NCBI GenBank assembly: GCA_049663345.1
Contig: JBATDG010000074.1
Coordinates: 44,173-108,172 of the forward strand
Length of the DNA: 64,000 nt
From: SZUA-365 sp049663345
Lineage (GTDB): Bacteria > Bacteroidota > Ignavibacteria > SZUA-365
Direction: 5' to 3'
Both the position numbers and the translations under genes were made by a program. Shown here one piece after another: positions 26,016-34,785 of the stretch. Numbering within the stretch: the stretch's first letter is position 1; the number at the start of each line of letters is the position of its first letter. The notes beneath the pieces were generated by a model. That model was not told the DNA's origin, ran no database searches, and was given only the letters and a program-made list of their open reading frames with translations.

Positions 26016-28145
26016 TTAGAGCGGGAAAACGAAGCGGATGACAGCACCCGGAGTCGGGTCAGTTTTTTCAATTTCTATTTTCGCGTCCATCACATCGAGA
26101 TATGAATGCATCAATGCGCGGGAAAAATCTGCCTCGTTCTCATATTCACGAATATCTCCGCTATGAGTACCGATACCAGAAATCACTTTCGGCTCCAGGG
26201 CATTTGCGGACTGGAAATGCAATTCCGCAATCAGAGTCCCTTCGCCCCCGAAAACCCGGGTCTTCAGGTGAGTCTGCGGTTCTCCGAACGGCAGCAGTAC
26301 GTCGACAATCTGATCAACGGCATATTCCACTTTTTCAACATCCATCGTACACTGCGTTTCAGCGAGTCTGTCTGGAACGTCTTCGACATTCACCGACGCA
26401 TCCGGCATCTTCACCTTGATTCGGTCACTGATGATGTGAAGCAGTTCGCCGGCATTTTTCTGCTGGAGGTTGAAAGACACATCCTCTATTCGGCGCAGTT
26501 CGACCGAGGTCATTCGCACGATATCATCTAGCAGACCTTCCGCGCCGACGTTCGCCTCCTTGACGTAATCAAGAATTTCATCCTGGGTGAAATCGTCCTG
26601 AGAAAGAATGAGCTGAAGGAATCCCATGACAGTTGTAAGCTGCATGCGGAACTGAATGTTCTGATCGCGTATCGACTGTTCTTTCCTTTTGTTCTCGCGA
26701 TCAGTGATAATTCCTGCAATCAGCAGCTGTTTGCTTTTCGCTTCAATCGCCTTTTCCGCAATCATCCGTTCAGTGACGTCTCTCCCGATGCAGTAAATCT
26801 CTCCGTCTGTCGCTGAACGGGTGATGCTCCAGCTGATCCAGCGGACGTCACCCTCCTTTGTCCTGTAGCGTGCTTCGAGCGTGATCGAAGTTTCATCGGG
26901 GGCAGTATGGAGAACTTCAGCCACATGCGCACGATCCGCATGCAGGACAAAATCATCGTGCGATTTTCCGATGAGTTCCTCGCGGCTATAGTGCAGAATT
27001 GCGAGCGAAGCCTCATTCGTGTTTTTCCAATTTCCTTCAAGGTCCATGGAACCGATGATATCGCTCGACGAACCGACGATGCGGCGAAGTGAGCGCGTCA
27101 TCTTCTCCGCGAGGAAAAGAGCCCGCTGCCTGCTGTTGCTGAGTGAAAGAACAAATCCGAACAGGAGTAAGCTTATAAGCGCACCGGTGATGAGCACATA
27201 GATCGGCAGCGAAGTATTCACGGCGGAGGCGAGTCCTTCACCTGAATGAACTTCCACAGTCCAATCATGCCCTGCGAATTTCAGGTTCATGGTCCGTGTC
27301 CTGAACGCTGACTCCGATTTCGTTTCGGCAAAGAGGAGCGTTGACTCGGATGGGATAAGCCCGTCATACACAGTGACGGAAACCATTGAGGAATCGGCGT
27401 CGCGGGCAATTGCATCCGCAATAAACTGACGCACGAACAGCTCCACCGTACATACACCGGTGAATGCCGCCGCGCGGTCTTCCGGAGCCGGAAGCGACGA
27501 GGTCCCTTCATACAGCGGAGCGATCAGCTGGAAAGTGGGTTCACTCTCACCGGAGCTGCGAAGAACTGCTGTGGCGGTGATTTCTCCTGTCTGCGCCGCG
27601 ATGCTGATTGCCGCAGCCCGTGGTCCTTCGGAAGCAAGATCAAATCCCAGCTTTGAACTGTTGGGAGTAAAGGGGACGAGATATTCGAGAGGGAAAAATT
27701 CAGGACGCGGCCCAATGGGATGCACAGCGAACTGCATATAAGAGAGTCCTTGATTCCGCGCGTAGAGCTGGTATGCCGTCAGATCGGTCTCACGGACGCG
27801 CGGTGCGAAGGCGATGCATTTAACGCTGGGGTGCAAATCCGCCGGGACAGTCGCAAAAAGCTCGAACACATCGCGCACAACCTGGATGTTCATCGCATAC
27901 AGCCCCTGGAGGCTCCGCATCACATCCGTCTGCTGATCCACTGCAATGGACAGCTTCATCATGATCTCGCCTGAACGTGCCTCGGTGAGAGCATCGATTT
28001 TTGTCGCAACCTGATCCTGCGCGAGGCGCGTGGCGAGCAGTGTTAAACCGAGCGTTACAAGAAGCACAAAGAAAGCCGGCCAGGAGCGGCGGAGCAGACC
28101 GGGCGCTCTTGGAGGTGTATCCAGTTTCGCCGTTGCTGTGTTCAC
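26016..28145 (-). CDS. CHASE-PAS sensor with degenerate histidine kinase region
   Basis: A 709-residue membrane sensor. TM1 is at about residues 23-42, a periplasmic CHASE domain at about 75-300 (VVRDVFELFATVPADLHPSV), TM2 at about 320-345 (LPIYVLITGALISLLLFGFVL) and a PAS/PAC domain at about 365-480 (ARYRTKEGDVRWISW). The region after the PAS aligns with HisKA by NIQFRMQLTTVMGFLQLIL, but the phospho-accepting His is absent. The ATPase N-box (normally NLLxNA) reads VDQIVDVLLPF, and the DxGxG and GxGLG loops are missing. It is therefore probably a pseudokinase or dimerisation scaffold. The start is GTG at 28145, overlapping the stop of the upstream receiver gene by 4 bases, so the two are translationally coupled. 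Confidence 0.82.
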   Translation of the reverse strand: MNTATAKLDTPPRAPGLLRRSWPAFFVLLVTLGLTLLATRLAQDQVATKIDALTEARSGEIMMKLSIAVDQQTDVMRSLQGLYAMNIQVVRDVFELFATVPADLHPSVKCIAFAPRVRETDLTAYQLYARNQGLSYMQFAVHPIGPRPEFFPLEYLVPFTPNSSKLGFDLASEGPRAAAISIAAQTGEITATAVLRSSGESEPTFQLIAPLYEGTSSLPAPEDRAAAFTGVCTVELFVRQFIADAIARDADSSMVSVTVYDGLIPSESTLLFAETKSESAFRTRTMNLKFAGHDWTVEVHSGEGLASAVNTSLPIYVLITGALISLLLFGFVLSLSNSRQRALFLAEKMTRSLRRIVGSSSDIIGSMDLEGNWKNTNEASLAILHYSREELIGKSHDDFVLHADRAHVAEVLHTAPDETSITLEARYRTKEGDVRWISWSITRSATDGEIYCIGRDVTERMIAEKAIEAKSKQLLIAGIITDRENKRKEQSIRDQNIQFRMQLTTVMGFLQLILSQDDFTQDEILDYVKEANVGAEGLLDDIVRMTSVELRRIEDVSFNLQQKNAGELLHIISDRIKVKMPDASVNVEDVPDRLAETQCTMDVEKVEYAVDQIVDVLLPFGEPQTHLKTRVFGGEGTLIAELHFQSANALEPKVISGIGTHSGDIREYENEADFSRALMHSYLDVMDAKIEIEKTDPTPGAVIRFVFPL

Positions 28146-28525
28146 GTTGCTATAAATTCCTTTATCTGGGTTATGAATGTACTCGGGTTGATCGGTTTTG
28201 CGATATGATCCGAGAACCCATGCTTGAGCAGGCGGTCACGATCTCCGGGGTTGGCAAGCGCTGTTACAGCAAGTACGCGCAGTTCCTTGCCGTGAGGGAG
28301 CGTCCGGATGAAGGAGAGAACTTCCTCCCCATGCATCCCGGGAAGCATGATGTCGCAGAGGACCAGGAGTGGTTCATTTTCTCTGAACCACTCGCAAGCG
28401 GCCTCGCCGGTATCAAACGCAACCGCTTCATAACCGGCTTTCCGCAAAATGATGGAGAGCAGTTTAGTGATCGAGCCGATATCTTCGACGATCACAATCG
28501 TGTTAGGGTGTTTGGTGACGGTCAT
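28142..28525 (-). CDS. Single-domain response regulator in CHASE operon
   Basis: A 127-residue receiver with the acidic residues in VIVEDIGS, the phospho-acceptor Asp58 (LVLCDIMLPG), a Thr in AVTALAN and Lys110 in IAKPIN. There is no output domain. It lies between the CHASE-only sensor gene (73 bases upstream) and the CHASE-PAS pseudokinase gene, with a 4-base overlap to the latter. The pseudokinase has no usable phospho-donor His, so phosphate must come from another kinase, or the receiver may act by binding the pseudokinase scaffold. Confidence 0.9.
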   Translation of the reverse strand: MTVTKHPNTIVIVEDIGSITKLLSIILRKAGYEAVAFDTGEAACEWFRENEPLLVLCDIMLPGMHGEEVLSFIRTLPHGKELRVLAVTALANPGDRDRLLKHGFSDHIAKPINPSTFITQIKEFIAT

Positions 28526-28598
28526 GCCAGATTATCCATTGAGTAAAACGTGGAAAGGAGAATATTTCAGAATTATTATTGACGTGGGAATCACTGAT

Positions 28599-29540
28599 TC
28601 ACTTTGAACGGCTGAAGAACCGTTTCTCAACGATACGAATCAAGATAAAGATTATAGTAGTGAAAATAATACCAACAATAAGTAAAAACGATGGTAAATC
28701 CTGATTTTCTGACTGAAAAACTGATGACCTGGCCCGGTACTCGACCTGCCAGACAGCATCGCCAATTGATAACGAGTCATAATGCACCATCGTGCTTTCA
28801 GACATCGACGCCGGCGAGAACATGACTCTATGGTCTGTTCCGCTGTTTGTCACGGCAAACGCGATTCTGCTTGAATCATACGAATACATCAGCGCCGACG
28901 CAAGCAGCGCCCGGGGATCAAGGATGACGAAGCACGTACCCCGTGAACCAATTGGCGCGGGCTGCGAACGCACAGAAAGACTCAGCATCGTATTGTGCGG
29001 GGAGGCATTCTCCGCGCTGTCGACTGCAAGGTCTACGACATGAATCGTTTGTGTCGTATCCATCGCCTTTTCGATCGGCAGGATTGTGAGAAGATCGAGT
29101 CCGAGGAGCGAACCGCTTTCGTTCCGTAAAACCTCATATTCAATCGGAAGATACGATTCCCGCAATCCTTTCGGATGGACGTAGAATCCAGGATATGCTG
29201 AGCGGCGGACATAGTCCACGTAAGAAGTGAGTTCCTTCTGCAGCACGAACGAGGCATAGCCAATGGATTTGATACCCGGCTGCGAATTCCCCGGGACTGA
29301 GGCAGTGATTTCGAACACATCGCGCACAATATCGACATAGGATGCGAGTGCTGTCTCGAGTCCCCGCAGCATGAGCGTCTGCTGATCGAGCTGTGTCTGC
29401 ATGCGGTTGTTCAGGAGACTGCACTCCTGCACAAAACGGGATTCGCTAGCCTCCTCAGTCAAAGCGCCCAGCAGCAGCCATGCGGCCAATGTTACTGCCA
29501 GTCCGCTCAGCAGGACAATGAGGGAACCCATATGCTTCAT
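28599..29540 (-). CDS. Stand-alone CHASE-domain membrane sensor (no output domain)
   Basis: A 313-residue protein with TM1 (SLIVLLSGLAVTLAAWLLL) and a periplasmic CHASE domain (residues about 70-270). The CHASE landmarks are YVDIVRDVFEITASVPG, then GIKSIGYASFV and YLPIEYEVL. It ends with TM2 (FLLIVGIIFTTIIFILI) and only about 12 cytoplasmic residues. The CHASE part resembles that of the CHASE-PAS protein encoded two genes downstream, consistent with duplication. CHASE domains bind small extracellular ligands such as cytokinins or peptides. With no cytoplasmic domain, it may heterodimerise with the CHASE-PAS protein. It lies 62 bases downstream of the usher-OmpA gene on the same strand. Confidence 0.82.
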   Translation of the reverse strand: MKHMGSLIVLLSGLAVTLAAWLLLGALTEEASESRFVQECSLLNNRMQTQLDQQTLMLRGLETALASYVDIVRDVFEITASVPGNSQPGIKSIGYASFVLQKELTSYVDYVRRSAYPGFYVHPKGLRESYLPIEYEVLRNESGSLLGLDLLTILPIEKAMDTTQTIHVVDLAVDSAENASPHNTMLSLSVRSQPAPIGSRGTCFVILDPRALLASALMYSYDSSRIAFAVTNSGTDHRVMFSPASMSESTMVHYDSLSIGDAVWQVEYRARSSVFQSENQDLPSFLLIVGIIFTTIIFILIRIVEKRFFSRSK

Positions 29541-29602
29541 CGCAGCATCCTGTCAGAATGTAAAGGGGCTTGCTTTATTTCGATCATCAAATATGCTCCA
29601 AA

Positions 29603-32600
29603 TTACTGACTCAGCACACGGATTTCCGCACGATTATTCAGCCGCCTTCCTTCGGGGGTTCGGTTCGACGCTGCGGGACGCCGGGAACCGAAGGCCTGAA
29701 TCTGAAGCCGAGCTCTCGGAACACCGCGGCTGACGAGATAGTCGGCGGCGCGTTTCGCCCGTTCTTCGGATCTCTGCTGACTCTCGGTAAAGCTGCCGAA
29801 GTTATCTGCATGACCTTCCACCTGCACTATATACTGGCGCAGACCCTTCACACTCTCGACGACCTTGTCCAGAGCACTGCGGCTTTCGGCTGTCAATCCA
29901 GTCTGCGCAACATCGATCAGCAGCGTAAATGCGGACTTCACGTTTTCAGGCTTGTCCGCAGGAACCGCAGGCGGACTGAAAACCGTGGAGTCAGGAACAG
30001 CTTCTGACTGTGGAGTGGGAGACGGGCGCAATTCGGGAGTCGGACGCGGCTGAGGCGGCGTGACCGGTATGCTTCCTCGCAGAGTGATGTCTGCACGGTT
30101 GTTGCGTCGGCGTCCCGCTGCGCTTGTATTCGGTGCAAGCGGTTGTCTCGAACCGAACGATTCCGACTGAATACGGCTGCGTGGGATTCCCTTCTTCAGC
30201 AAGTACTCGAGAACCCGCTGCGCTCTTTCCTGGGAGTGCTGCTGATTCTCAGTGAAGCTGCCGAAGTTGTCGGAATGTCCTTCAAGCGTAATCGAGTAGC
30301 TATCCGCAGTTTTCGCGGTTTCGACCAGGCGATCGAGATACGCCAGCGTACTGCTGTCGAGACCTGCTCGAGCCAGATTGATTTCGAGATGCTCTGTCAC
30401 GCCCAATTGTACAGGAACAAACGCCGCGACAGGCGGACGCACTGTATCTGCAGCAGCTATCGGGGGCTTCACAATCGTATCCGCTGCAGCGATCGGCGGC
30501 GACACTGTCGTATCGACTATCGGGGGCAACGGACGTATGCCGGTCGTATCCACTGGGAACGGCGGCGCAATCGGTTTATCCGACTCGATGACAGCGATGG
30601 TCGGCAGCGTATCGATTTTCACTTCCGGTCCTTCGATCACCTCACCGCTCGGATAGAGCAGGAAATCGACTCCCGTCAGAAAATCTCCGTTCTCAATTCC
30701 GCGCAGCGTCACCCGTTTTTCCTTCGGTTCTGCTATCAGTCCCCGACGCCGCAGCTGCGTACTATCAGGCGTCACCACCCAGCTTCCCGGATGCAGCCCA
30801 AAATGCGAATACGTCCCATCCGAGAAAGAATACGCCGATGCTTCCGGCTGCTTCGCTGCGGGATCCCTGAACCATACGCGGATGCTTCCTTCGGAAAGCG
30901 TGTCCATTCCCGACACCTTTCGAATTTCTCCCGCAATTTCTCCCCCCGCAAACACCGGCAGATACACCGCCTTAAACTGATTCGGATCGGTAGTGAGCGA
31001 TATATCTTTATATCGCGGCACGAGCAGCGGATCGGCAAAGCTCCCGGCATCAACGTGCATCTCATAATTTGCGTATTGCTCCATTTCTACAAAACGCGTC
31101 ACTTCATTTTCAGATGGCCATTGCCTCGCGCGAGCGATACTTGTTTGCACCGGCATTTCGAGGACCCTTTCACCCTCGTCCAATTCCGAGTTAGTATTGG
31201 TGTCAAAGTAAGGAAGAATGCTCACTGCGGATCGACCCACCCAGGATCTGTCGGAGAACAGCATATCATTTGTACCTTGATCCCAGGCGACTCCACCGGA
31301 GGCGCGCTGAACCAATTGCCATCCGTCATTGTAGTAGCTCCCGCTGCTTCGTGTTCTTGTAAATGGGAGAATTATGTCAAGATCAATCTGCAGCTGAGAG
31401 CTTTTTAGTCTGAAGTTTTGTGCCCACCACGCATTCAATTTCCATACTTGACTTAGCTGTAGGGATATATTAACTCTCGCGTAGGTGAAGCTTTGGTTCT
31501 GATAGTCATAGCCTAAACTCCCCAACAAAAAGAGATAGCGTGAAATCGGACTGCTCACCTGAATACTACTTTCCGCCAATTGTGATTTGCGACCGTCAGC
31601 AATACTGGTCACAGTAAAAAATGAGTTCAACATTGCATTGAGAGTCCCAATTCCTGCACTCAAACTCGAATTGACAGTCAGAGTAGAACCCCACAAGTAT
31701 TCCTGCCTTCTGGCGTAGAATGATATCGCCGACCTCAAGGGAAGAAAGTACATTGGAAAAGCAACACTCGCTCTGGCCTCATTGAGAGTGTGTGATGAAT
31801 TGAAAAATGGATGTGAGGCGAAATTGTAATAATTCAGTTCCCCTCGGATATTGTCCGGTGTCGTCAGTGATATTCTCGCAGTGGACATGATACCTTCATG
31901 ATGAGCCGCCGAGAAAAAAACTCCATTTGCTAACCTGGACTCAAATAATGCGAACGGGAAAAATCCTTCTCCAGGAATGCCAGCAAAGTACTGCATACCA
32001 CCACCAAAATTGGCACTTTTTCCCGCACCATATCTTGCAACCGACTCAGCGACGTACGCATCCCTCCAGGGCTGGAATATTCCACCACTCACTTGATATT
32101 CAAATTCACCGGCTGGAAGAAAACCAGCGGGAATATCTATGCGAACAGAACCTGTTTCCATGCCGCCATTCTTCGGATACTTTCGAATTTCAAACTGATT
32201 TGCACCGAAACGCAATGGTACGTCAAACTGATAGTTGCCTGATGAATCTGCGACTATGATATCATACAGACGTCCGCCTCTATACAGTTCAACATCAGAA
32301 CCCGGATCTGTCACGCCTCCAATATCATCCATCCCATATTCAGTTCGAGAGATAAACCAGGAGTTGCTGACCGAGATTCCTCGCATGCTATATTGTCGAC
32401 CGATAGCAGTTGTCATCCAACCTGCATTAACCTGCCGCAACAGCGGCGCTTCATCGGCAGTATAGCGCCAATGCCAAGGCAAGGTCGACCATTGCACCGG
32501 ACGATCGCTCTGAGCGCTGAACGCCGTGGTCAAATCTCCACCGAGGACCTCAGTTCCGAGTCGAATCGATACCGATTTCTGCTCGTCCCCTTTATCACTC

Positions 32601-33256
32601 AATGAATACCCGGCATTCCAGTCCATCATCCCGCCAGCAAATACATGCCGCTGTCTCGACAGAATCAAATCCAAGAGTGTTTCTCCGTTCCGTCCTTTGC
32701 GAAGCTCCAGCCGTCGCATTTCCCGTTCTTTTTCCAGTTGGACCGGAAACGGGCGGTCAGAATAAATTGTGACCAACAATTGCTCCTCATTGTACATCGC
32801 TGAAATGCCGAATATGCGATGCAGTGTCGAGGTGGACAGAAAGCAATCTGCAACTCCCAGAATGAAGTCGCTTTCATTCAAAGTAAAACGCTGTTCCCCG
32901 AATTGTATAATATGATTTGCAACATCAATATGGTATGGCGTACGTATATTGTACAATACCCCGGAAATCGTTGCTGGATCAATGTCGTTATCCATCTGGA
33001 CTTGCAAATAGTTGAAAACCGCAATCACCGGAAGATAAAGAGTCGTGTCCCGCATGTATGTGATCAGATCAATGACTCCCGCACCTTGGAGAGTAACACG
33101 GACAACAATCTCGGGCGCAGGCGAGGATCCCGATTCAGTGTTTCCACCCGAGATTCCTGTCAATGGACGGCCGATATATGCAAAATTCTGCTGCGCCGTT
33201 GCGGGCAACACAAAGAAGAGGGTAACAATCCCTATGATGAACCGTTGGCGTATCAT
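29603..33256 (-). CDS. Usher-like outer-membrane protein fused to two C-terminal OmpA domains
   Basis: A 1217-residue protein from the ATG at 33256 (signal peptide FIIGIVTLFFVLPATAQQ). A longer reading from 33430 adds 58 residues and hides the signal. The N-terminal region is followed by beta-barrel-like strands and an archaic-usher-type segment: SDVELYRGGRLYDIIVADS, then YQFDVPLRFGANQFEIRKYP. PYFDTNTNSELDEGE is a Ca-loop-like insert also seen in ushers, and a prealbumin-like domain follows. After a Pro-rich linker come two OmpA/MotB domains, residues about 955-1062 and 1108-1217. Each has EGHxDNFGSFTE...RA and GRRxNNRA. The barrel would secrete subunits from the chaperone encoded just upstream (1-base gap), while the OmpA domains bind peptidoglycan. 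Usher assignment is moderate; the OmpA calls are strong. Confidence 0.72.
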   Translation of the reverse strand: MIRQRFIIGIVTLFFVLPATAQQNFAYIGRPLTGISGGNTESGSSPAPEIVVRVTLQGAGVIDLITYMRDTTLYLPVIAVFNYLQVQMDNDIDPATISGVLYNIRTPYHIDVANHIIQFGEQRFTLNESDFILGVADCFLSTSTLHRIFGISAMYNEEQLLVTIYSDRPFPVQLEKEREMRRLELRKGRNGETLLDLILSRQRHVFAGGMMDWNAGYSLSDKGDEQKSVSIRLGTEVLGGDLTTAFSAQSDRPVQWSTLPWHWRYTADEAPLLRQVNAGWMTTAIGRQYSMRGISVSNSWFISRTEYGMDDIGGVTDPGSDVELYRGGRLYDIIVADSSGNYQFDVPLRFGANQFEIRKYPKNGGMETGSVRIDIPAGFLPAGEFEYQVSGGIFQPWRDAYVAESVARYGAGKSANFGGGMQYFAGIPGEGFFPFALFESRLANGVFFSAAHHEGIMSTARISLTTPDNIRGELNYYNFASHPFFNSSHTLNEARASVAFPMYFLPLRSAISFYARRQEYLWGSTLTVNSSLSAGIGTLNAMLNSFFTVTSIADGRKSQLAESSIQVSSPISRYLFLLGSLGYDYQNQSFTYARVNISLQLSQVWKLNAWWAQNFRLKSSQLQIDLDIILPFTRTRSSGSYYNDGWQLVQRASGGVAWDQGTNDMLFSDRSWVGRSAVSILPYFDTNTNSELDEGERVLEMPVQTSIARARQWPSENEVTRFVEMEQYANYEMHVDAGSFADPLLVPRYKDISLTTDPNQFKAVYLPVFAGGEIAGEIRKVSGMDTLSEGSIRVWFRDPAAKQPEASAYSFSDGTYSHFGLHPGSWVVTPDSTQLRRRGLIAEPKEKRVTLRGIENGDFLTGVDFLLYPSGEVIEGPEVKIDTLPTIAVIESDKPIAPPFPVDTTGIRPLPPIVDTTVSPPIAAADTIVKPPIAAADTVRPPVAAFVPVQLGVTEHLEINLARAGLDSSTLAYLDRLVETAKTADSYSITLEGHSDNFGSFTENQQHSQERAQRVLEYLLKKGIPRSRIQSESFGSRQPLAPNTSAAGRRRNNRADITLRGSIPVTPPQPRPTPELRPSPTPQSEAVPDSTVFSPPAVPADKPENVKSAFTLLIDVAQTGLTAESRSALDKVVESVKGLRQYIVQVEGHADNFGSFTESQQRSEERAKRAADYLVSRGVPRARLQIQAFGSRRPAASNRTPEGRRLNNRAEIRVLSQ

Positions 33257-33257
33257 G

Positions 33258-34094
33258 TCATGGCATGATGAACTCGACAGTGAATTCCTTCGGGAGAACC
33301 GGGAGCACAAATTCCCTGATATCCGCCCTATCTGTATTAAAGCGAATGCGGGCCTTGTATCGACCTGGCGCGAGCGTCGTACCGGGAATATCAAAGCGCC
33401 TTCGGTACATGTCATACACTGCGATTTCATGTTTCCCGCTGTAGATCAGCTTGCCCTTAGTATCCTGAATATCAAGTATAAGGTTCCCAACGTATGCAGC
33501 GTTGCCCATCGGTTGCATATCCACAAACAGCTGCACTTTGTCCTTCAAACGGACGGCGGAAAAATTCAACAGTTTGATATCTGCAGCTACATCTCCTTTA
33601 CGGTAGATGATTGGAATGATTGTGCGGATGGAAAAAGTCTGTGACGCGTTAATCTTTGCTTCAGGGGAATCTGAATCAATATCTTCCATGCGTTTTTCTG
33701 AAGTAATGACCAGCCTGGACCAATACTCCCGTTCCGGCATTGTTGAAGGCAGATTTACGATGAAACGAATGGCCCTAGACTGACCGGGCAGCAGCATGAA
33801 TCGATTGGGATGCAATCGGATAAATGGAACACAGGATTCGTCATGCTGAGCACCAGTCTCATCAAGATAGATGCTGACCGTTCCGAGTGAGTCGGAATGC
33901 GGATAACCGAAAACCAGTTCCATGCGGACATTTACCGGATATTTCGCATCTGACGTTACGGTAACAACACTTGAAGATTTTCTACTGTCAAGATAAATCT
34001 CAGTTGGTGATACGCGGATATCTGCGTGAAGCGAGATCGTCGACAAAAACACGATCGCGCAGCAAAGAAAAGCAAAAAGTGTTCGGGATATCAT
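33258..34094 (-). CDS. PapD-like periplasmic pilus-assembly chaperone
   Basis: A 278-residue protein using the ATG at 34094, giving the signal peptide TLFAFLCCAIVFLSTISLHA; an upstream ATG at 34214 adds 40 unlikely residues. The mature N-terminus (DIRVSPTEIYLD) and FIRLHPNRFMLLPGQSRAIR followed by EREYWSRLVI match the first Ig domain of fimbrial chaperones. That domain caps pilin subunits by donor-strand complementation. RTIIPIIYRKGDV begins the second domain. The stop codon is separated from the usher start by a single base (TGA-C-ATG), so the two are translationally coupled. Its substrate is presumably the DUF4402 protein encoded immediately upstream. Confidence 0.82.
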   Translation of the reverse strand: MISRTLFAFLCCAIVFLSTISLHADIRVSPTEIYLDSRKSSSVVTVTSDAKYPVNVRMELVFGYPHSDSLGTVSIYLDETGAQHDESCVPFIRLHPNRFMLLPGQSRAIRFIVNLPSTMPEREYWSRLVITSEKRMEDIDSDSPEAKINASQTFSIRTIIPIIYRKGDVAADIKLLNFSAVRLKDKVQLFVDMQPMGNAAYVGNLILDIQDTKGKLIYSGKHEIAVYDMYRRRFDIPGTTLAPGRYKARIRFNTDRADIREFVLPVLPKEFTVEFIMP

Positions 34095-34153
34095 GATTTC
34101 ACTGAACCTCGGGACTGGAATTTGGTAGTAAAAAATACGGACAAATAAGGATG

Positions 34154-34188
34154 AAAAAAAGGCTGGCCTGTGATCACACAGGCCAGCC
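34154..34188 (-). terminator. Strong terminator between pilin-like gene and chaperone-usher genes
   Basis: On the minus strand GGCTGGCCTGTG (34188-34177) pairs perfectly with CACAGGCCAGCC (34172-34161) around a 4-base loop, followed by seven T (34160-34154). It lies 51 bases past the DUF4402 stop and 59 bases before the chaperone start. Partial read-through would give high subunit but low chaperone/usher expression. Confidence 0.92.
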
Positions 34189-34239
34189 ATGACAAGTATC
34201 CTAATGGGATTCAAAACAGGGACAGCCCTGCTAGCAGCC

Positions 34240-34785
34240 TCAGACTCCGGTATACCCTACGGTAATAGTGCCAGTTGCACTGTAGGCTCCTGCAGCATTA
34301 GCAGTTGTGGTTGTAGCTGTACCACCAAGAAACACTCTGGCATCTCCACTTCCATCGAGAGTGACAGTGCCCCCTAGCGTGGTGGGATTCCATCCGGATG
34401 TCGGAGGTGTTGCAGATGTACCAGCCTGCGCGCGAGCATCATCACTGCCATAGGAAATGGGAATTGAAGTGGAACCATCGCTGATTGAAGTATGATTGGT
34501 AAATGTAATACTCACCTCACGGTTGATCGCTCCGGCGATTGAAAAGGTTGCAGCTCCCGTGGGGATCCCACCGACCGTAGGTGTAGAGACTCCTGTAGGA
34601 GCGACATACTTTGCGTAACCCTGGAACAATTGGCCGAACTCCAGTGGTGTTAGCTCCGCAACGGTGAGAGCGCTTTGGACATTTGCCTGAATTGTGAAGG
34701 TTGGGGACACAGAACCGTATGTTTGCGAAAACGATGTCCCTGATGCCATCAGGAAACAGACGAGGAGGAGAGCTAATTTTTTCAT
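34240..34785 (-). CDS. DUF4402 family secreted protein, candidate pilin subunit
   Basis: A 181-residue protein with a signal peptide (LALLLVCFLMASGTSFSQ). The mature part is Ser/Thr/Gly/Ala-rich with a DUF4402 pattern: ALTVAELTPLEFGQLFQG near the start, a central FSIAGAINREVSITFTN and the C-terminal AYSATGTITVGYTGV. DUF4402 proteins are small all-beta secreted proteins often encoded beside fimbrial chaperone and usher genes. No pilin function is proven for this family as far as I know, so the subunit role is inferred from context. An AGG-type SD (AAAGGTAGG) precedes the start. It is followed by a strong terminator and then by the chaperone and usher genes. Confidence 0.8.
   Translation of the reverse strand: MKKLALLLVCFLMASGTSFSQTYGSVSPTFTIQANVQSALTVAELTPLEFGQLFQGYAKYVAPTGVSTPTVGGIPTGAATFSIAGAINREVSITFTNHTSISDGSTSIPISYGSDDARAQAGTSATPPTSGWNPTTLGGTVTLDGSGDARVFLGGTATTTTANAAGAYSATGTITVGYTGV

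Noticed and set aside
30143..31408. 421-codon plus-strand frame opposite the usher-OmpA gene
   Set aside because: Its Arg/His-rich product is a shadow of the real coding strand, whose translation shows clear OmpA motifs.
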